In this document: in pieces, positions 18,781-27,467 of the stretch
How positions within the stretch are numbered: the first letter of the stretch is position 1
Layout of the letters: every line of letters begins with the position of its first letter
Source: Marinifilum breve
GTDB taxonomy: Bacteria; Bacteroidota; Bacteroidia; Bacteroidales; Marinifilaceae
Assembly (NCBI RefSeq): GCF_003202155.1
Contig: NZ_QFLI01000011.1
Location: 1-64,000 of the forward strand
Reading direction: 5' to 3'
Length of the DNA stretch: 64,000 bases
Notes under the pieces: generated by a model
What the model was told of the DNA's origin: nothing
The model's database searches: none
The model's input: only the letters and a program-made list of their open reading frames with translations
Translations under genes and position numbers: made by a program

Positions 18781-19803
18781 ATGACTGAACACAATAATGT
18801 TCAAACCCTGAATCAATTTATTATTGAGCGTCAGTCTGATCATCCAGGAGCAAAGGGAGAGCTATCTCGTTTGCTTCATCACGTAGGAGTTGCTGCCAAA
18901 ATTGTAAACCGTGCTGTAAACAAAGCCGGGTTGGTAGATATTCTTGGCGATCATGGCGATCAGAATGTACAGGGGGAAGATCAGCAAAAGCTAGATGTTT
19001 TTGCCGATACACACTTTATTGATGCATTACGAGCAAGTGGCGAATGTGCTGCTGTTGCCTCGGAAGAGAACGAAGACATCATTATTTTCGAAGATGAGAT
19101 GTGCAAAAACGGAAAGTATGTTTTCTGCATGGATCCATTGGATGGCTCTTCGAACATTGATGTGAATGTTTCTATTGGAACAATTTTTTCGATTTTTGAG
19201 CGTGTTACACCTCGCGGACAAGTTGCCAATATGGAAGACTTCCTGCAAGAAGGAACCAAGCAAGTTGCTGCCGGATATGTAATTTACGGATCCTCAACCA
19301 TGTTGGTGTATACCACTGGTAATGGTGTAAACGGATTTACACTTGATCCGTCGATCGGGGAATTCTGCTTGTCGCATCCAAACATTAAAACACCAAAATC
19401 GGGAACCATTTATTCCATTAACGAGGGGAACTATATTAATTTCCCACAAGGAGTAAAAAAATACATTAAGTATTGCCAGGAGAAAGATGCTCGCAGCAAA
19501 CGACCATTTACTTCGCGATACATTGGTTCTTTGGTAGCCGATTTCCATCGCAACCTTTTAAAAGGTGGTATTTTTATTTACCCTCAAACCAATAAAAATC
19601 CGGATGGTAAATTGCGCTTAACCTACGAATGTAACCCTGTTGCATTTATTGCCGAGCAAGCTGGTGGTATGGCTACCAACGGCGACATGAGAATTTTGGA
19701 AATTAAACCAGATTCCATTCACCAACGTGTGCCTTTCTATACTGGTTCAACCAAAATGGTGCAAAAAACAGAAGAGTTTCTACACTTCTTCAACAATATT
19801 TGA
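18781..19803 (+). CDS. fbp: Fructose-1,6-bisphosphatase, class I
   Basis: This 340-residue enzyme removes the 1-phosphate of fructose 1,6-bisphosphate in gluconeogenesis. The metal-binding signature [18 protein letters not shown] is intact, as are ASEEN, the [18 protein letters not shown] segment and the final [12 protein letters not shown]. Its length is typical of class I. It is monocistronic, starts at ATG 18781 and ends before a strong hairpin. Confidence 0.95.
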   Translation: MTEHNNVQTLNQFIIERQSDHPGAKGELSRLLHHVGVAAKIVNRAVNKAGLVDILGDHGDQNVQGEDQQKLDVFADTHFIDALRASGECAAVASEENEDIIIFEDEMCKNGKYVFCMDPLDGSSNIDVNVSIGTIFSIFERVTPRGQVANMEDFLQEGTKQVAAGYVIYGSSTMLVYTTGNGVNGFTLDPSIGEFCLSHPNIKTPKSGTIYSINEGNYINFPQGVKKYIKYCQEKDARSKRPFTSRYIGSLVADFHRNLLKGGIFIYPQTNKNPDGKLRLTYECNPVAFIAEQAGGMATNGDMRILEIKPDSIHQRVPFYTGSTKMVQKTEEFLHFFNNI

Positions 19804-19833
19804 TTTCAACAACTAACCAGAAATCCAAAATGA

Positions 19834-19864
19834 AAAGCCACTTCTCGTATGGGGAGTGGCTTTT
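19834..19864 (+). terminator. Terminator of fbp
   Basis: AAAGCCACTTCTC pairs with GGGGAGTGGCTTTT around a GTAT loop, then TGTTTAT. It begins 30 bases after the fbp stop. Confidence 0.8.
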
Positions 19865-19880
19865 GTTTATCTAAACATGA

Positions 19881-19947
19881 GATTCTCACTTCAGCTGAGA
19901 CTCCCAATATTTTTATTGATACTCTCAATACAAAGTGAGAGCATCAA
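19881..19947. repeat. Two TCTCA hairpins beside array 2
   Basis: GATTCTCA pairs with TGAGACTC (19881-19903). TTGATACTCTCA pairs with TGAGAGCATCAA (19916-19947) around ATACAAAG. The second hairpin closely matches one at 36149-36179 beside array 3: both follow TTGRTA-n-TCTCA...TGAGA-n-TAYCAA, differing mostly by compensated or single changes. Confidence 0.6.
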
Positions 19948-19951
19948 AGAG

Positions 19952-20270
19952 CATATGTAATGTGCAGATCATTAGTTATTCCAGTAAAACCACCCTCCCA
20001 CTCATGCAAACCATATTTTTCTCAAAAAAAATGTTCTTTGCAAGCATGTGATGATCATTTTTCTGTGGTGGAATATACTTTGCAAGCTTGCAAAGCATGT
20101 TCTCCCGTAAAAAAATATGCTTTGCACGCGTGCAAAGCATATTCGATTTGGGTGGAAAGTACTTCTCATGCATGAGAAGCATATTTTTTTGTAGTAGAAT
20201 GAGCTTCGCACGTCTGCAAAGCTCATTCAATTTGCGGAGCATGCACTTTGCAGGCTTGCAAAGCACATTT
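19952..20270. repeat. Intergenic hairpin array 2, exact 42-bp period
   Basis: Palindromic cores of 18 bases start at 20036, 20078, 20120, 20162, 20204 and 20246, each exactly 42 bp after the last; weaker units lie at 19994 and about 19952. Five cores are self-complementary, for example CTTTGCAAGCTTGCAAAG, CTTTGCACGCGTGCAAAG and CTTCTCATGCATGAGAAG. The unit at 20116-20143 is a perfect 28-bp palindrome. Stems differ from unit to unit, while CAT(A/G)TT-rich spacers follow. The array lies between the convergent ends of fbp and the gene at 20291. Long frames on both strands here result from the 14-codon period. Confidence 0.9.
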
Positions 20271-20290
20271 TCCAGCAAACTAACCCAAAT

Positions 20291-20956
20291 TTATGCTTCT
20301 TCTGATACTTCTTCTTCAACCTCTTTTGGTTTTGGAGCCGTTTTAGGGAACAATCGGTCAGCGAATTTCTTGCCAAACAATTTTGTAGCATCCAAATAGT
20401 TGTATTCGTACTGTTGGCGCAAATCGGCCTGAGCCAATTCTTCATTTGCTACTGCAACTTTCACCTTATTATCCTCGTCAGACAGATTTGTTAGAGCTGT
20501 TTGAACATCGGTAATTGCACTAGTTAATAAAGCTACATTCCCATTCAACTCATGTTCTGCTCCCAAAGAAGTTAATCGTTCCGATAACTGAATAGCCAAG
20601 CCCACCTCTTTTGTAAAAGATGCACGAATAATATCGGAATACTTCCCATCAGGGAACAACAAGTTGTAAGTAGGGCGGCCCGGATTTCTACGATCGTACT
20701 GCTTGGCCGAATCAGAAATGTTTCGAATGATATCATCCAAAACAGCGTCCTTATATACCAATACATCGTATGCAGCATCACGATTCTCTTTTGCTGAAAG
20801 AGTTGCTGCATTCTTCTCTTTCAAACTGCTTACCTTTGGAGCTATTGCTTTTGATAAGTCCTCAGCTCCCTGAGTTTGATTACACAAGCGAATATGACGG
20901 TTCGTATTGCTCATGTGAGTCTGCGACGACATTTTGTCGTTCAATAATTTTGCCAT
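20291..20956 (-). CDS. Hypothetical protein with acidic tail
   Basis: I do not recognise this 221-residue protein. It has no signal peptide or membrane helix. The middle is alanine- and leucine-rich and probably forms long helices (VAVANEELAQADLRQQYEYNYLDATKLFG), with an RRNPGRPTYNLLFPDGKYSDII turn region. The C-terminus is PKTAPKPKEVEEEVSEEA. It is soluble and probably helical, perhaps structural. It is monocistronic and ends against array 2. Confidence 0.6.
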   Translation of the reverse strand: MAKLLNDKMSSQTHMSNTNRHIRLCNQTQGAEDLSKAIAPKVSSLKEKNAATLSAKENRDAAYDVLVYKDAVLDDIIRNISDSAKQYDRRNPGRPTYNLLFPDGKYSDIIRASFTKEVGLAIQLSERLTSLGAEHELNGNVALLTSAITDVQTALTNLSDEDNKVKVAVANEELAQADLRQQYEYNYLDATKLFGKKFADRLFPKTAPKPKEVEEEVSEEA

Positions 20957-21414
20957 CTTCTTAAATTTTAAAGATTCTACTTGTATTTATTTGGGTTAGT
21001 CGGTTTCAATTGTTTAATCAATCATAAATTCCTATCCACACTCAACACCAGCAAACATCAGTAATTCAACAACAAAATCGCCACATCTATTTTTATTATT
21101 CAATTATGAATTTAACATTTATTTTCAATTCAAACATGAAATCATCTCTTTTTTTGATTAAAAAATCAATTAATCAGTGTTTTGTCTACTTTTATCAGGA
21201 ATAAAAAACGATTTATTTTCTAGATGGATAGTCGCAGGTTAAGTATATAATTACATTCCTTCAGCGAAAACATTAAGATTTATCACAAACATTTTGGGAA
21301 TCATACCAAAACCCAAAGAGTGTTATTGACATCCCTCTCACTTTGTTGTAATTTAGCTACACCAATCTCACACCTACTTACAGCATTCTTTTTTCACTTT
21401 AAAAACCTACAGAA
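20957..21414. other. 458-bp AT-rich divergent gap
   Basis: This gap separates two divergent genes and must hold both promoters. I found no full consensus promoter, RNA structure or repeat. A TTTG and AT-rich blocks near 21340-21360 could belong to the rightward promoter. Confidence 0.4.
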
Positions 21415-21987
21415 ATGAAATCGATATGCTTACTATTAGTCTTCCTCATTTTTACCTTGCCAGCACTATCGCAAGATGAAAAAGTAATCATCAACAATAT
21501 TGAGTTGAACCAAACACAAATTGAAGAGTTTGAAAAATATTACGGTGCCAAACCTCTGCCGGGTAACTATTGGTACGATAAAACCAGTGGTTTGTATGGT
21601 GTTGTTGGCTATGCTTCCTTTGGGTTTATGCTGCCCAATCACAACTTGGGCCACTTAAAGCGTAATGCCTCGAATGGTAAAACCAATGTGATTGTAAATG
21701 GCAGGGAATTGCCACAAAATGAATGGCTGGTTTGGAGCTATGTATTGGGTTATTATATCCAACCAGGAAACTATTGGTTCGATCATTTGGGAAATGCAGG
21801 TTATGTCGGAAATCCCATCCCTACCGTAAATTTATACTTGGCCGCACAGCAAAATGGCTATAGCGGAAAAGGAAGTGGCGGCGATAATTTTTGGTCGACC
21901 CGGTTTAGTGCAGGCAATTACGATCAAGGCAATACCAGAGGTTATGTAAGTGTACCGGGGCATGGTCCTGTGGGGTATGGATTTTAA
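21415..21987 (+). CDS. Secreted protein with repeated PGNYWYD motif
   Basis: The 190-residue product begins with a signal peptide ending in LPALSQ. The mature part contains two copies of a glycine-aromatic module, PGNYWYDKTSGLYGVVG and PGNYWFDHLGNAGYVG, and ends in glycine-rich DNA-encoded sequence (FSAGNYDQGNTRGYVSVPGHGPVGYGF). I know no function for this family. It is probably periplasmic or extracellular. It converges on the B12-regulated lipoprotein with a shared terminator. Confidence 0.6.
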   Translation: MKSICLLLVFLIFTLPALSQDEKVIINNIELNQTQIEEFEKYYGAKPLPGNYWYDKTSGLYGVVGYASFGFMLPNHNLGHLKRNASNGKTNVIVNGRELPQNEWLVWSYVLGYYIQPGNYWFDHLGNAGYVGNPIPTVNLYLAAQQNGYSGKGSGGDNFWSTRFSAGNYDQGNTRGYVSVPGHGPVGYGF

Positions 21988-22011
21988 GAAGTTTAGATAT
22001 TTAAAACAAAA

Positions 22012-22040
22012 AAGCCGTTTAACTTGAAATTAAACGGCTT
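22012..22040. terminator. Bidirectional terminator
   Basis: AAGCCGTTTAA and TTAAACGGCTT are exact complements around a 7-base loop, with A-rich DNA on the left and CGTTTCTT on the right. It serves the convergent genes on both sides. Confidence 0.8.
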
Positions 22041-22061
22041 CGTTTCTTATATCTGTTCTAT

Positions 22062-23390
22062 CTATTTACTTCTGTACAAATCTTTGTAGCTAAAGATAAA
22101 GTCAAGAGGAGAATTTCCAATATTTTCGTATTGCTCCAATTCTTCACCTTCCGCACTCAATACAATCAATTTACTTTTGCTTGTATCAAAGAAATCAGTA
22201 ACACCTGCAATATATACATCACCAGTAACAGGATGTTCTTTTAATGCTGTAGTTAGATACAAACCAAAATTGAAAGGAGTTGCAAACTGCTCTTGCTTTT
22301 TGCTCTCCACATTAAAACAATGAATGTTACCAGTTGAAGGCTCTTGCCAGTAAAAGTTTTTAGTACCTGATGAAGTCAATACTCCATTTCTGTACAATTT
22401 CACACTTTCATCCAACTCAATAGTTTCAACTACGTCTAAGTTTGCATCCAGTTTTCTGAATTTAGCAGATTCATTGCGACCTTCGGTTCCAACCCAAACG
22501 TTACCTTCATCATCAGTAACAATACCTGATACATTTTCAGTAAATGTTACAAGGGTTTCAATTGTGTTATCTGCATAAAGAACAGTTTTTAAAGTCTTGC
22601 CATCAGCAAACAACACTTTGTCTTCAAGACTATGAACTGAAGATTTAATGCCAGGAACATCTTCTACCCCTTCGAAAGCTGTGCCAATTGTATTATTCTC
22701 CAATGCGTGTAAGGTTCTTCCTCTTCTGTGTGCATTCACAATGTATGCATTGTTTTTGCTCACTGCAATATATCCAGGTGCAGATGCTTCAGAATTTTCA
22801 ATTTGCGACTCCAATTCCATTGTTTGTGCATCTACTATACTTACATATGTAGGTCCTGATTGCGAAACAAACCAGATTTTACCATTGTAGTATCTACCGC
22901 TCAGTAGGTTTTCTCCTAATGTTTTTTCCTCATTAGTACTTTGAAAAACTGCAGGTGTAAAAGTTTTATCTTTCAAAAATCCAACAGTACCTGTGTTGTC
23001 TTCAGAAGACATGCAAAGAATAAAAGTTCCTTCGGTATAATTACCAAAAACTTGCATCAAATAAGTTAATGAATCAATTCCTCCTTGGTTTTCAACAACG
23101 AAATCGAGTGTATCAACTCCGGCATTTTCAGCTTTATAGCTATAATTTAAGGTTTCAGCTACCAATTCACCATTTCTGAACCATTTACTACTTCCTTCTT
23201 CAAGGTTCTGAATTTTTGGACTTAAACTTACACTTTCACCCAAGTTTAACTCAAATCTAACATTGTCATCAGAAACTTCAACTGCATTTTCATAAACACT
23301 GTCATCTTTAACAATTGGTGCAACTTGATCATCATCCGAACACGCAGCCAACAAAAAGACCAAAATAGCCCCTACAAATTTAATTCTCAT
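22062..23390 (-). CDS. Cobalamin-riboswitch-controlled beta-propeller lipoprotein
   Basis: This 442-residue lipoprotein has the signal MRIKFVGAILVFLLAACSDD with lipidated Cys17. Residues of about 30-120 look like an Ig/PKD-type domain (LNLGESVSLSPKIQN, YSYKAENAGVDTLDFVV). The rest is a YncE/DUF5074-like beta-propeller with repeated strands (PGYIAVSKNNAYIVNAHRRG, SGIVTDDEGNVWVGTEG, HPVTGDVYIAGVTDFF). In Bacteroidota such surface propellers accompany BtuB and capture cobamides. Here no BtuB or BtuFCD gene is adjacent. The upstream B12 riboswitch supports a role in corrinoid binding, but the partner transporter must be elsewhere. Confidence 0.75.
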   Translation of the reverse strand: MRIKFVGAILVFLLAACSDDDQVAPIVKDDSVYENAVEVSDDNVRFELNLGESVSLSPKIQNLEEGSSKWFRNGELVAETLNYSYKAENAGVDTLDFVVENQGGIDSLTYLMQVFGNYTEGTFILCMSSEDNTGTVGFLKDKTFTPAVFQSTNEEKTLGENLLSGRYYNGKIWFVSQSGPTYVSIVDAQTMELESQIENSEASAPGYIAVSKNNAYIVNAHRRGRTLHALENNTIGTAFEGVEDVPGIKSSVHSLEDKVLFADGKTLKTVLYADNTIETLVTFTENVSGIVTDDEGNVWVGTEGRNESAKFRKLDANLDVVETIELDESVKLYRNGVLTSSGTKNFYWQEPSTGNIHCFNVESKKQEQFATPFNFGLYLTTALKEHPVTGDVYIAGVTDFFDTSKSKLIVLSAEGEELEQYENIGNSPLDFIFSYKDLYRSK

Positions 23391-23525
23391 TTTTTAATCT
23401 ATTTAAGGTTAATTAATCCACTTAATCAGATAAAAAATAAAGCCAGTAAAATACAGAGATGGTAAACAAACTTACATGTGTAGTATCCCATCAGCTCTTA
23501 TTCCCGAAAGCTCATTTTTTAATTA

Positions 23526-23700
23526 TCGTAGGCAGGTTTCCTGACTTGTTCCATTTTGTTTTCCTTCCCATCTTTATAAGACAGTGGATTTTTTAACAAA
23601 ACATTTTAGCGTATCAGCTATGGAACTTACAGTAGCGGGTACTGCTCCGGATTCACACCGGATTCCCTTTTAAACTCATGGAGTCACCTAAGTGGCGGCA
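23526..23700 (-). promoter_or_regulatory. Cobalamin (AdoCbl) riboswitch
   Basis: Read on the minus strand the stretch gives GGGAATCCGGTGTGAATCC, then GGAGCAGTACCCGCTACTGT, and about 80 bases later GTCAGGAAACCTGCCTACG. These are the B12-riboswitch core and the B12 box (AGCCAGGAGACCTGCC). It lies 135 bases upstream of the propeller lipoprotein start, so cobalamin should repress that gene. Confidence 0.93.
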
Positions 23701-23910
23701 AAATTAATTTTTTCCCATTTATAAAAAAACATTCTTTAATGTTTCAATGAAATTTTAACATTTAACTAGGAATTAAATTTTCTATCCAACCTATTCAAAA
23801 CATTTGTTTCACCCTAGATACACTCCTATAAATGATCTAGAAATGCATAAATACTTTGTAAGTCATTTATACTCATTTTCTCTTTTTTTCAGCTCAACAA
23901 ATATTTTCCC

Positions 23911-23918
23911 TAAATTTG
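23911..23918 (+). promoter_or_regulatory. Putative mfd promoter -7 element
   Basis: TAAATTTG followed by CC matches TAnnTTTG. A weak TTTC lies 20 bp upstream in place of TTTG. Transcription from here would run through the element at 23954-24031 before the mfd start. Confidence 0.4.
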
Positions 23919-23953
23919 CCTCTCAATCAATAAAACGGGATTCATTGGAACTG

Positions 23954-24031
23954 TACCGATTATCATTTGGAATATCCATTTAGTGCACTCCGTTTCTAAA
24001 CGGTTTTCAAATGCATATCGGCATAATACCT
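23954..24031. repeat. Dispersed intergenic element with CCGAT/ATCGG ends (copy 2)
   Basis: It begins TACCGATTAT and ends ATATCGGCATAATACCT. It is 78 bp and alignable along its length to the copy at 3709-3787. An internal hairpin, CCGTTTCTAAACGG, is present. A related left end, TACCGATATATATGGAAT, occurs beside array 3 at 36129. Confidence 0.5.
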
Positions 24032-24050
24032 GTATAATTTAGGGAGATAA

Positions 24051-27000
24051 ATGGTATTAAGAGAACTTAAAAGTATTTTTGCTGAACATCCGGCACGCTT
24101 CAGCATCGAGAATCATTTACATGGCAACGGCAATTTTCACCTACACTTGCGTGGATTGGTAGGATCGGCTTTGCCCGTGATGGTTTCATCAATAGAAAAG
24201 CAGGCGAAACCTCAACTGTTTATTTTAAACGATAAGGAGGAAGCTGCCTATTTTTATAATGATTTGTGCAACTTGATTGACGAAAGTTCGGTTCTTTTCT
24301 TTCCATCGTCGTACAAGCGTTCGGTGCAATACGAAAAAACGGATAACTCCAACATTATTCTACGCGCCGAAACTTTAAACCGATTAAATTCTAATCACCA
24401 GGCAAGCTACATTGTTACTTTTCCCGAGGCAATTGTCGAGAAGGTAATCAGTCAGGATCAGCTGACCGAAAACACACTTAAAATTAAGGTGGGTGAAAAA
24501 CTATCTCCCGAGTTTGTTGAGGAAGTTTTGGTAGATTACGAATTCGAGCGTGCCGATTTTGTGGTGGAACCGGGTCAGTTTTCCATTCGTGGTAGTATTA
24601 TCGATATCTTTTCTTTTTCGGATGAACATCCATACAGAATCGATTTCTTTGGTGAAGAGGTAGATTCCATTCGTGTGTTCGATGTGGAAAATCAACTTTC
24701 GATTAAAAAGCTGGATACGGTAGATATCATTCCGAACATTCAGGAAAATCTTTTGAAGAATTCCAGAATCTCATTTCTGAACTTTGCTCCGGACCAATCG
24801 GTGTTTTGGTGTAAGAATGTACAGTTTATCAGCGATAGAATTCAGGCAATCTATGAAAACACCATCGAGAAAGTTCCTACTTTGGAATTGGGAGAAGATA
24901 CGGTGGCCACAAAAGATTACCTGATAAAAGGTTTGGATTTTATCGATCAGTTGAATCAATATTCGTGTATTGAGTTTGGGCAAAAATTCTTTTTCCCAAC
25001 CCAGAACGAAATTCAGTTCAACCAAGCACCACAACCGGCTTTCAACAAAAATTTCGATTTGTTAGGCGAGCACTTGCTGAATAACAATGCAAGGGCCGAA
25101 AGCAATTTCATTTTATCGGATAACGCCAAGCAGATTGAGCGTATTCAAAATATTTTCGACGATAAAGGCATAGAAGTAGAGTTCCAATCTGTAGATCAAA
25201 CCTTACACGAAGGTTTTTCCGATCGGGATTTGAGAATTTCTGTTTTTACCGATCATCAGATTTTCGATCGTTACCACAAATTCCGACTAAAAACAGCTAC
25301 GGTACACAAGGCCAAGGAATCGGTTACCTTAAAGGAGATCAACCGACTTCATCCTGGCGATTATATCGTGCATGCCGATCATGGTATTGGACGTTTTGGT
25401 GGTTTGCAGAAGATTGATGTGAACGGAAAAGACCAGGAAGCAATCCGTTTGGTTTACAAAGACAACGACATTTTGTTTGTGAGTTTGCACTCGCTGCACA
25501 AAATCTCTAAATACAAAGGCAAGGATGGTTCGGCTCCAAAAATTTACAAGTTGGGAACCGGAGCATGGCAAAAACTGAAAGAGAAAACCAAGAGCAAGGT
25601 TAAAGACATAGCCAAAGAGTTGATCGCCCTTTATGCCAAGCGTAAAGCCGAAAGAGGATTTCAGTTCAGTCCCGATTCTTACATGCAACAAGAGTTGGAG
25701 GCTTCATTTATATACGAAGATACTCCAGACCAGGTAAAAGCTACAAAGGCTACCAAGGAAGGAATGGAATCGCCATTCCCAATGGACCGATTGGTTTGTG
25801 GTGATGTTGGTTTCGGGAAAACCGAAATTGCCATTCGTGCTGCTTTTAAGGCTGTGGCCGATAACAAACAGGTAGCGGTTTTGGTGCCAACAACCATTTT
25901 GGCATTTCAGCATTTTAAAACTTTCAGCGAACGATTAAAGAATTTCCCATGTCGTGTTGATTACATCAGCCGCATGCGAAAAGCAAAAGATCAAAGAGAA
26001 ATTTTGAAAGATCTTAAGGCTGGTCAAATCGATATATTAATAGGAACACATCGCATTATTGGAAAAGACATCGACTTTAAGGATTTGGGTTTACTGATTG
26101 TTGATGAAGAGCAAAAGTTTGGCGTATCGGTGAAAGAAAAGTTGAAGCAATTGAAAGTAAATGTGGATACTTTAACGCTTACGGCTACTCCAATTCCAAG
26201 AACTCTGCAATTTTCATTAATGGGTGCGCGCGATTTGTCGATTATCAATACGCCGCCGCCAAACCGTTATCCAATTGTAACCGAAGTCCACAATTTTAAC
26301 GAAGATATTATTCGCGAAGCCATCTCATACGAAGTGGAACGCAACGGGCAGGTTTTCTTTATTCACAACCGAGTTCAGAACATTAAGGAAGTTCAGGATA
26401 TGATCCACAGAACGGTTCCTGGTGTTTCAACGGTTGTTGCCCATGGTCAGATGGATGGCCCAAAATTGGAGAAAATCATGCTCGAGTTTATCCGTGGCGA
26501 TTACGATGTGCTGATTGCAACAACCATTATCGAATCGGGCTTGGATATTCCGAATGCCAATACCATTATCATTAACAATGGTCAGAATTTTGGTTTGAGT
26601 GAATTGCATCAGCTGCGAGGCAGAGTTGGTCGTTCCAACAAAAAAGCTTTCTGCTATTTGTTGACTCCTCCTATGGAATCGATGACCCAGGAAGCAAGAC
26701 AAAGACTGCAAGCCATCGAAAACTTTTCTGAATTGGGAAGTGGATTCAACATTGCCATGCAAGATTTGGACATTCGTGGAGCTGGAAACTTGTTGGGTGG
26801 CGAGCAATCTGGTTTCATTACTGATATAGGATACGAAACCTATCAGCGCATCTTAAACGAAGCAATGCTTGAATTGAAGGAAAATGAATTCAAGGATGTA
26901 TTTGCGGACGAAAAGAAAGAGGAAGAGAAAGAAGTAATCCGATTTATTAACGATTGCCAGATTGATACCGATCTTGAAATTTTATTCCCTGAAGAATATG

Positions 27001-27401
27001 TGGAAAGCATTTCGGAGAGAGTTCGTCTGTATCGCGAATTGGATAACATCCAAACTGATGAAGAAATTGAAAAATTCGAGGCTCAACTGAAAGACCGCTT
27101 TGGCGATTTGCCTGAACCAAGTATTGAGCTATTGAATGTTGTTCGATTAAGATGGTTGGCATTGGATCTTGGTATAGAAAAACTAATCTTGAAGAGTAAC
27201 AAGTTGGTTCTTTATTTCATTTCCGATCAGGATTCACCATTCTATCAGTCGGCACAATTCAGCAAAGTGCTTCAATTCTTGCAAGCTCAAACCATTCCTT
27301 GCAAAATGAAGGAAGCAAAAAACAGACTGAGCTTAAGCTTCGAAAAAGTCTCGAATATTATTGCTGCAACAGACATATTAAAGAAAATAAATCAAGAATA
27401 A
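24051..27401 (+). CDS. mfd: Transcription-repair coupling factor
   Basis: This 1116-residue DNA translocase removes stalled RNA polymerase and recruits UvrA. The order is as expected: a UvrB-like N-terminal part with VEPGQFSIRGSIIDIFSF, the polymerase-binding domain (LHPGDYIVHADHGIGRFGG), the helicase with Walker A GDVGFGKTEIAIR, the DEEQ box (LLIVDEEQKFGV), TLTATPIPRTLQ, the TRG motif region (ELHQLRGRVGRS) and a C-terminal TRCF domain. It is full length for the phylum. It is monocistronic and ends at a strong hairpin. Confidence 0.96.
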   Translation: MVLRELKSIFAEHPARFSIENHLHGNGNFHLHLRGLVGSALPVMVSSIEKQAKPQLFILNDKEEAAYFYNDLCNLIDESSVLFFPSSYKRSVQYEKTDNSNIILRAETLNRLNSNHQASYIVTFPEAIVEKVISQDQLTENTLKIKVGEKLSPEFVEEVLVDYEFERADFVVEPGQFSIRGSIIDIFSFSDEHPYRIDFFGEEVDSIRVFDVENQLSIKKLDTVDIIPNIQENLLKNSRISFLNFAPDQSVFWCKNVQFISDRIQAIYENTIEKVPTLELGEDTVATKDYLIKGLDFIDQLNQYSCIEFGQKFFFPTQNEIQFNQAPQPAFNKNFDLLGEHLLNNNARAESNFILSDNAKQIERIQNIFDDKGIEVEFQSVDQTLHEGFSDRDLRISVFTDHQIFDRYHKFRLKTATVHKAKESVTLKEINRLHPGDYIVHADHGIGRFGGLQKIDVNGKDQEAIRLVYKDNDILFVSLHSLHKISKYKGKDGSAPKIYKLGTGAWQKLKEKTKSKVKDIAKELIALYAKRKAERGFQFSPDSYMQQELEASFIYEDTPDQVKATKATKEGMESPFPMDRLVCGDVGFGKTEIAIRAAFKAVADNKQVAVLVPTTILAFQHFKTFSERLKNFPCRVDYISRMRKAKDQREILKDLKAGQIDILIGTHRIIGKDIDFKDLGLLIVDEEQKFGVSVKEKLKQLKVNVDTLTLTATPIPRTLQFSLMGARDLSIINTPPPNRYPIVTEVHNFNEDIIREAISYEVERNGQVFFIHNRVQNIKEVQDMIHRTVPGVSTVVAHGQMDGPKLEKIMLEFIRGDYDVLIATTIIESGLDIPNANTIIINNGQNFGLSELHQLRGRVGRSNKKAFCYLLTPPMESMTQEARQRLQAIENFSELGSGFNIAMQDLDIRGAGNLLGGEQSGFITDIGYETYQRILNEAMLELKENEFKDVFADEKKEEEKEVIRFINDCQIDTDLEILFPEEYVESISERVRLYRELDNIQTDEEIEKFEAQLKDRFGDLPEPSIELLNVVRLRWLALDLGIEKLILKSNKLVLYFISDQDSPFYQSAQFSKVLQFLQAQTIPCKMKEAKNRLSLSFEKVSNIIAATDILKKINQE

Positions 27402-27409
27402 TGATAAAT

Positions 27410-27442
27410 AAAGATCGCTCAGTTTAAAACTCAGCGATCTTT
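27410..27442. terminator. Bidirectional terminator after mfd
   Basis: AAAGATCGCT and AGCGATCTTT (27410-27442) form a stem extended by further pairs around an AT loop, between the convergent ends of mfd and the REC-PAS gene. Confidence 0.75.
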
Positions 27443-27467
27443 CTCAATATTATATCGGTATCAATAT

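Larger units (their letters stand above)
23706..24050. other. Divergent gap upstream of mfd
   Basis: Apart from the -7-like TAAATTTG at 23911-23918 and the dispersed element at 23954-24031, I see nothing here. The riboswitch transcript starts within its left part on the minus strand. Confidence 0.4.

Noticed and set aside
19960-20399. Long open frames on both strands through array 2 (for example 19976-20278 on the minus strand, 19960-20175 and 20088-20399 on the plus strand)
   Set aside because: The array period of 42 bp is 14 codons, so any frame without a stop in one unit tends to stay open. The translations are repetitive, cysteine-rich and differ on every strand, with no start context or conserved fold.
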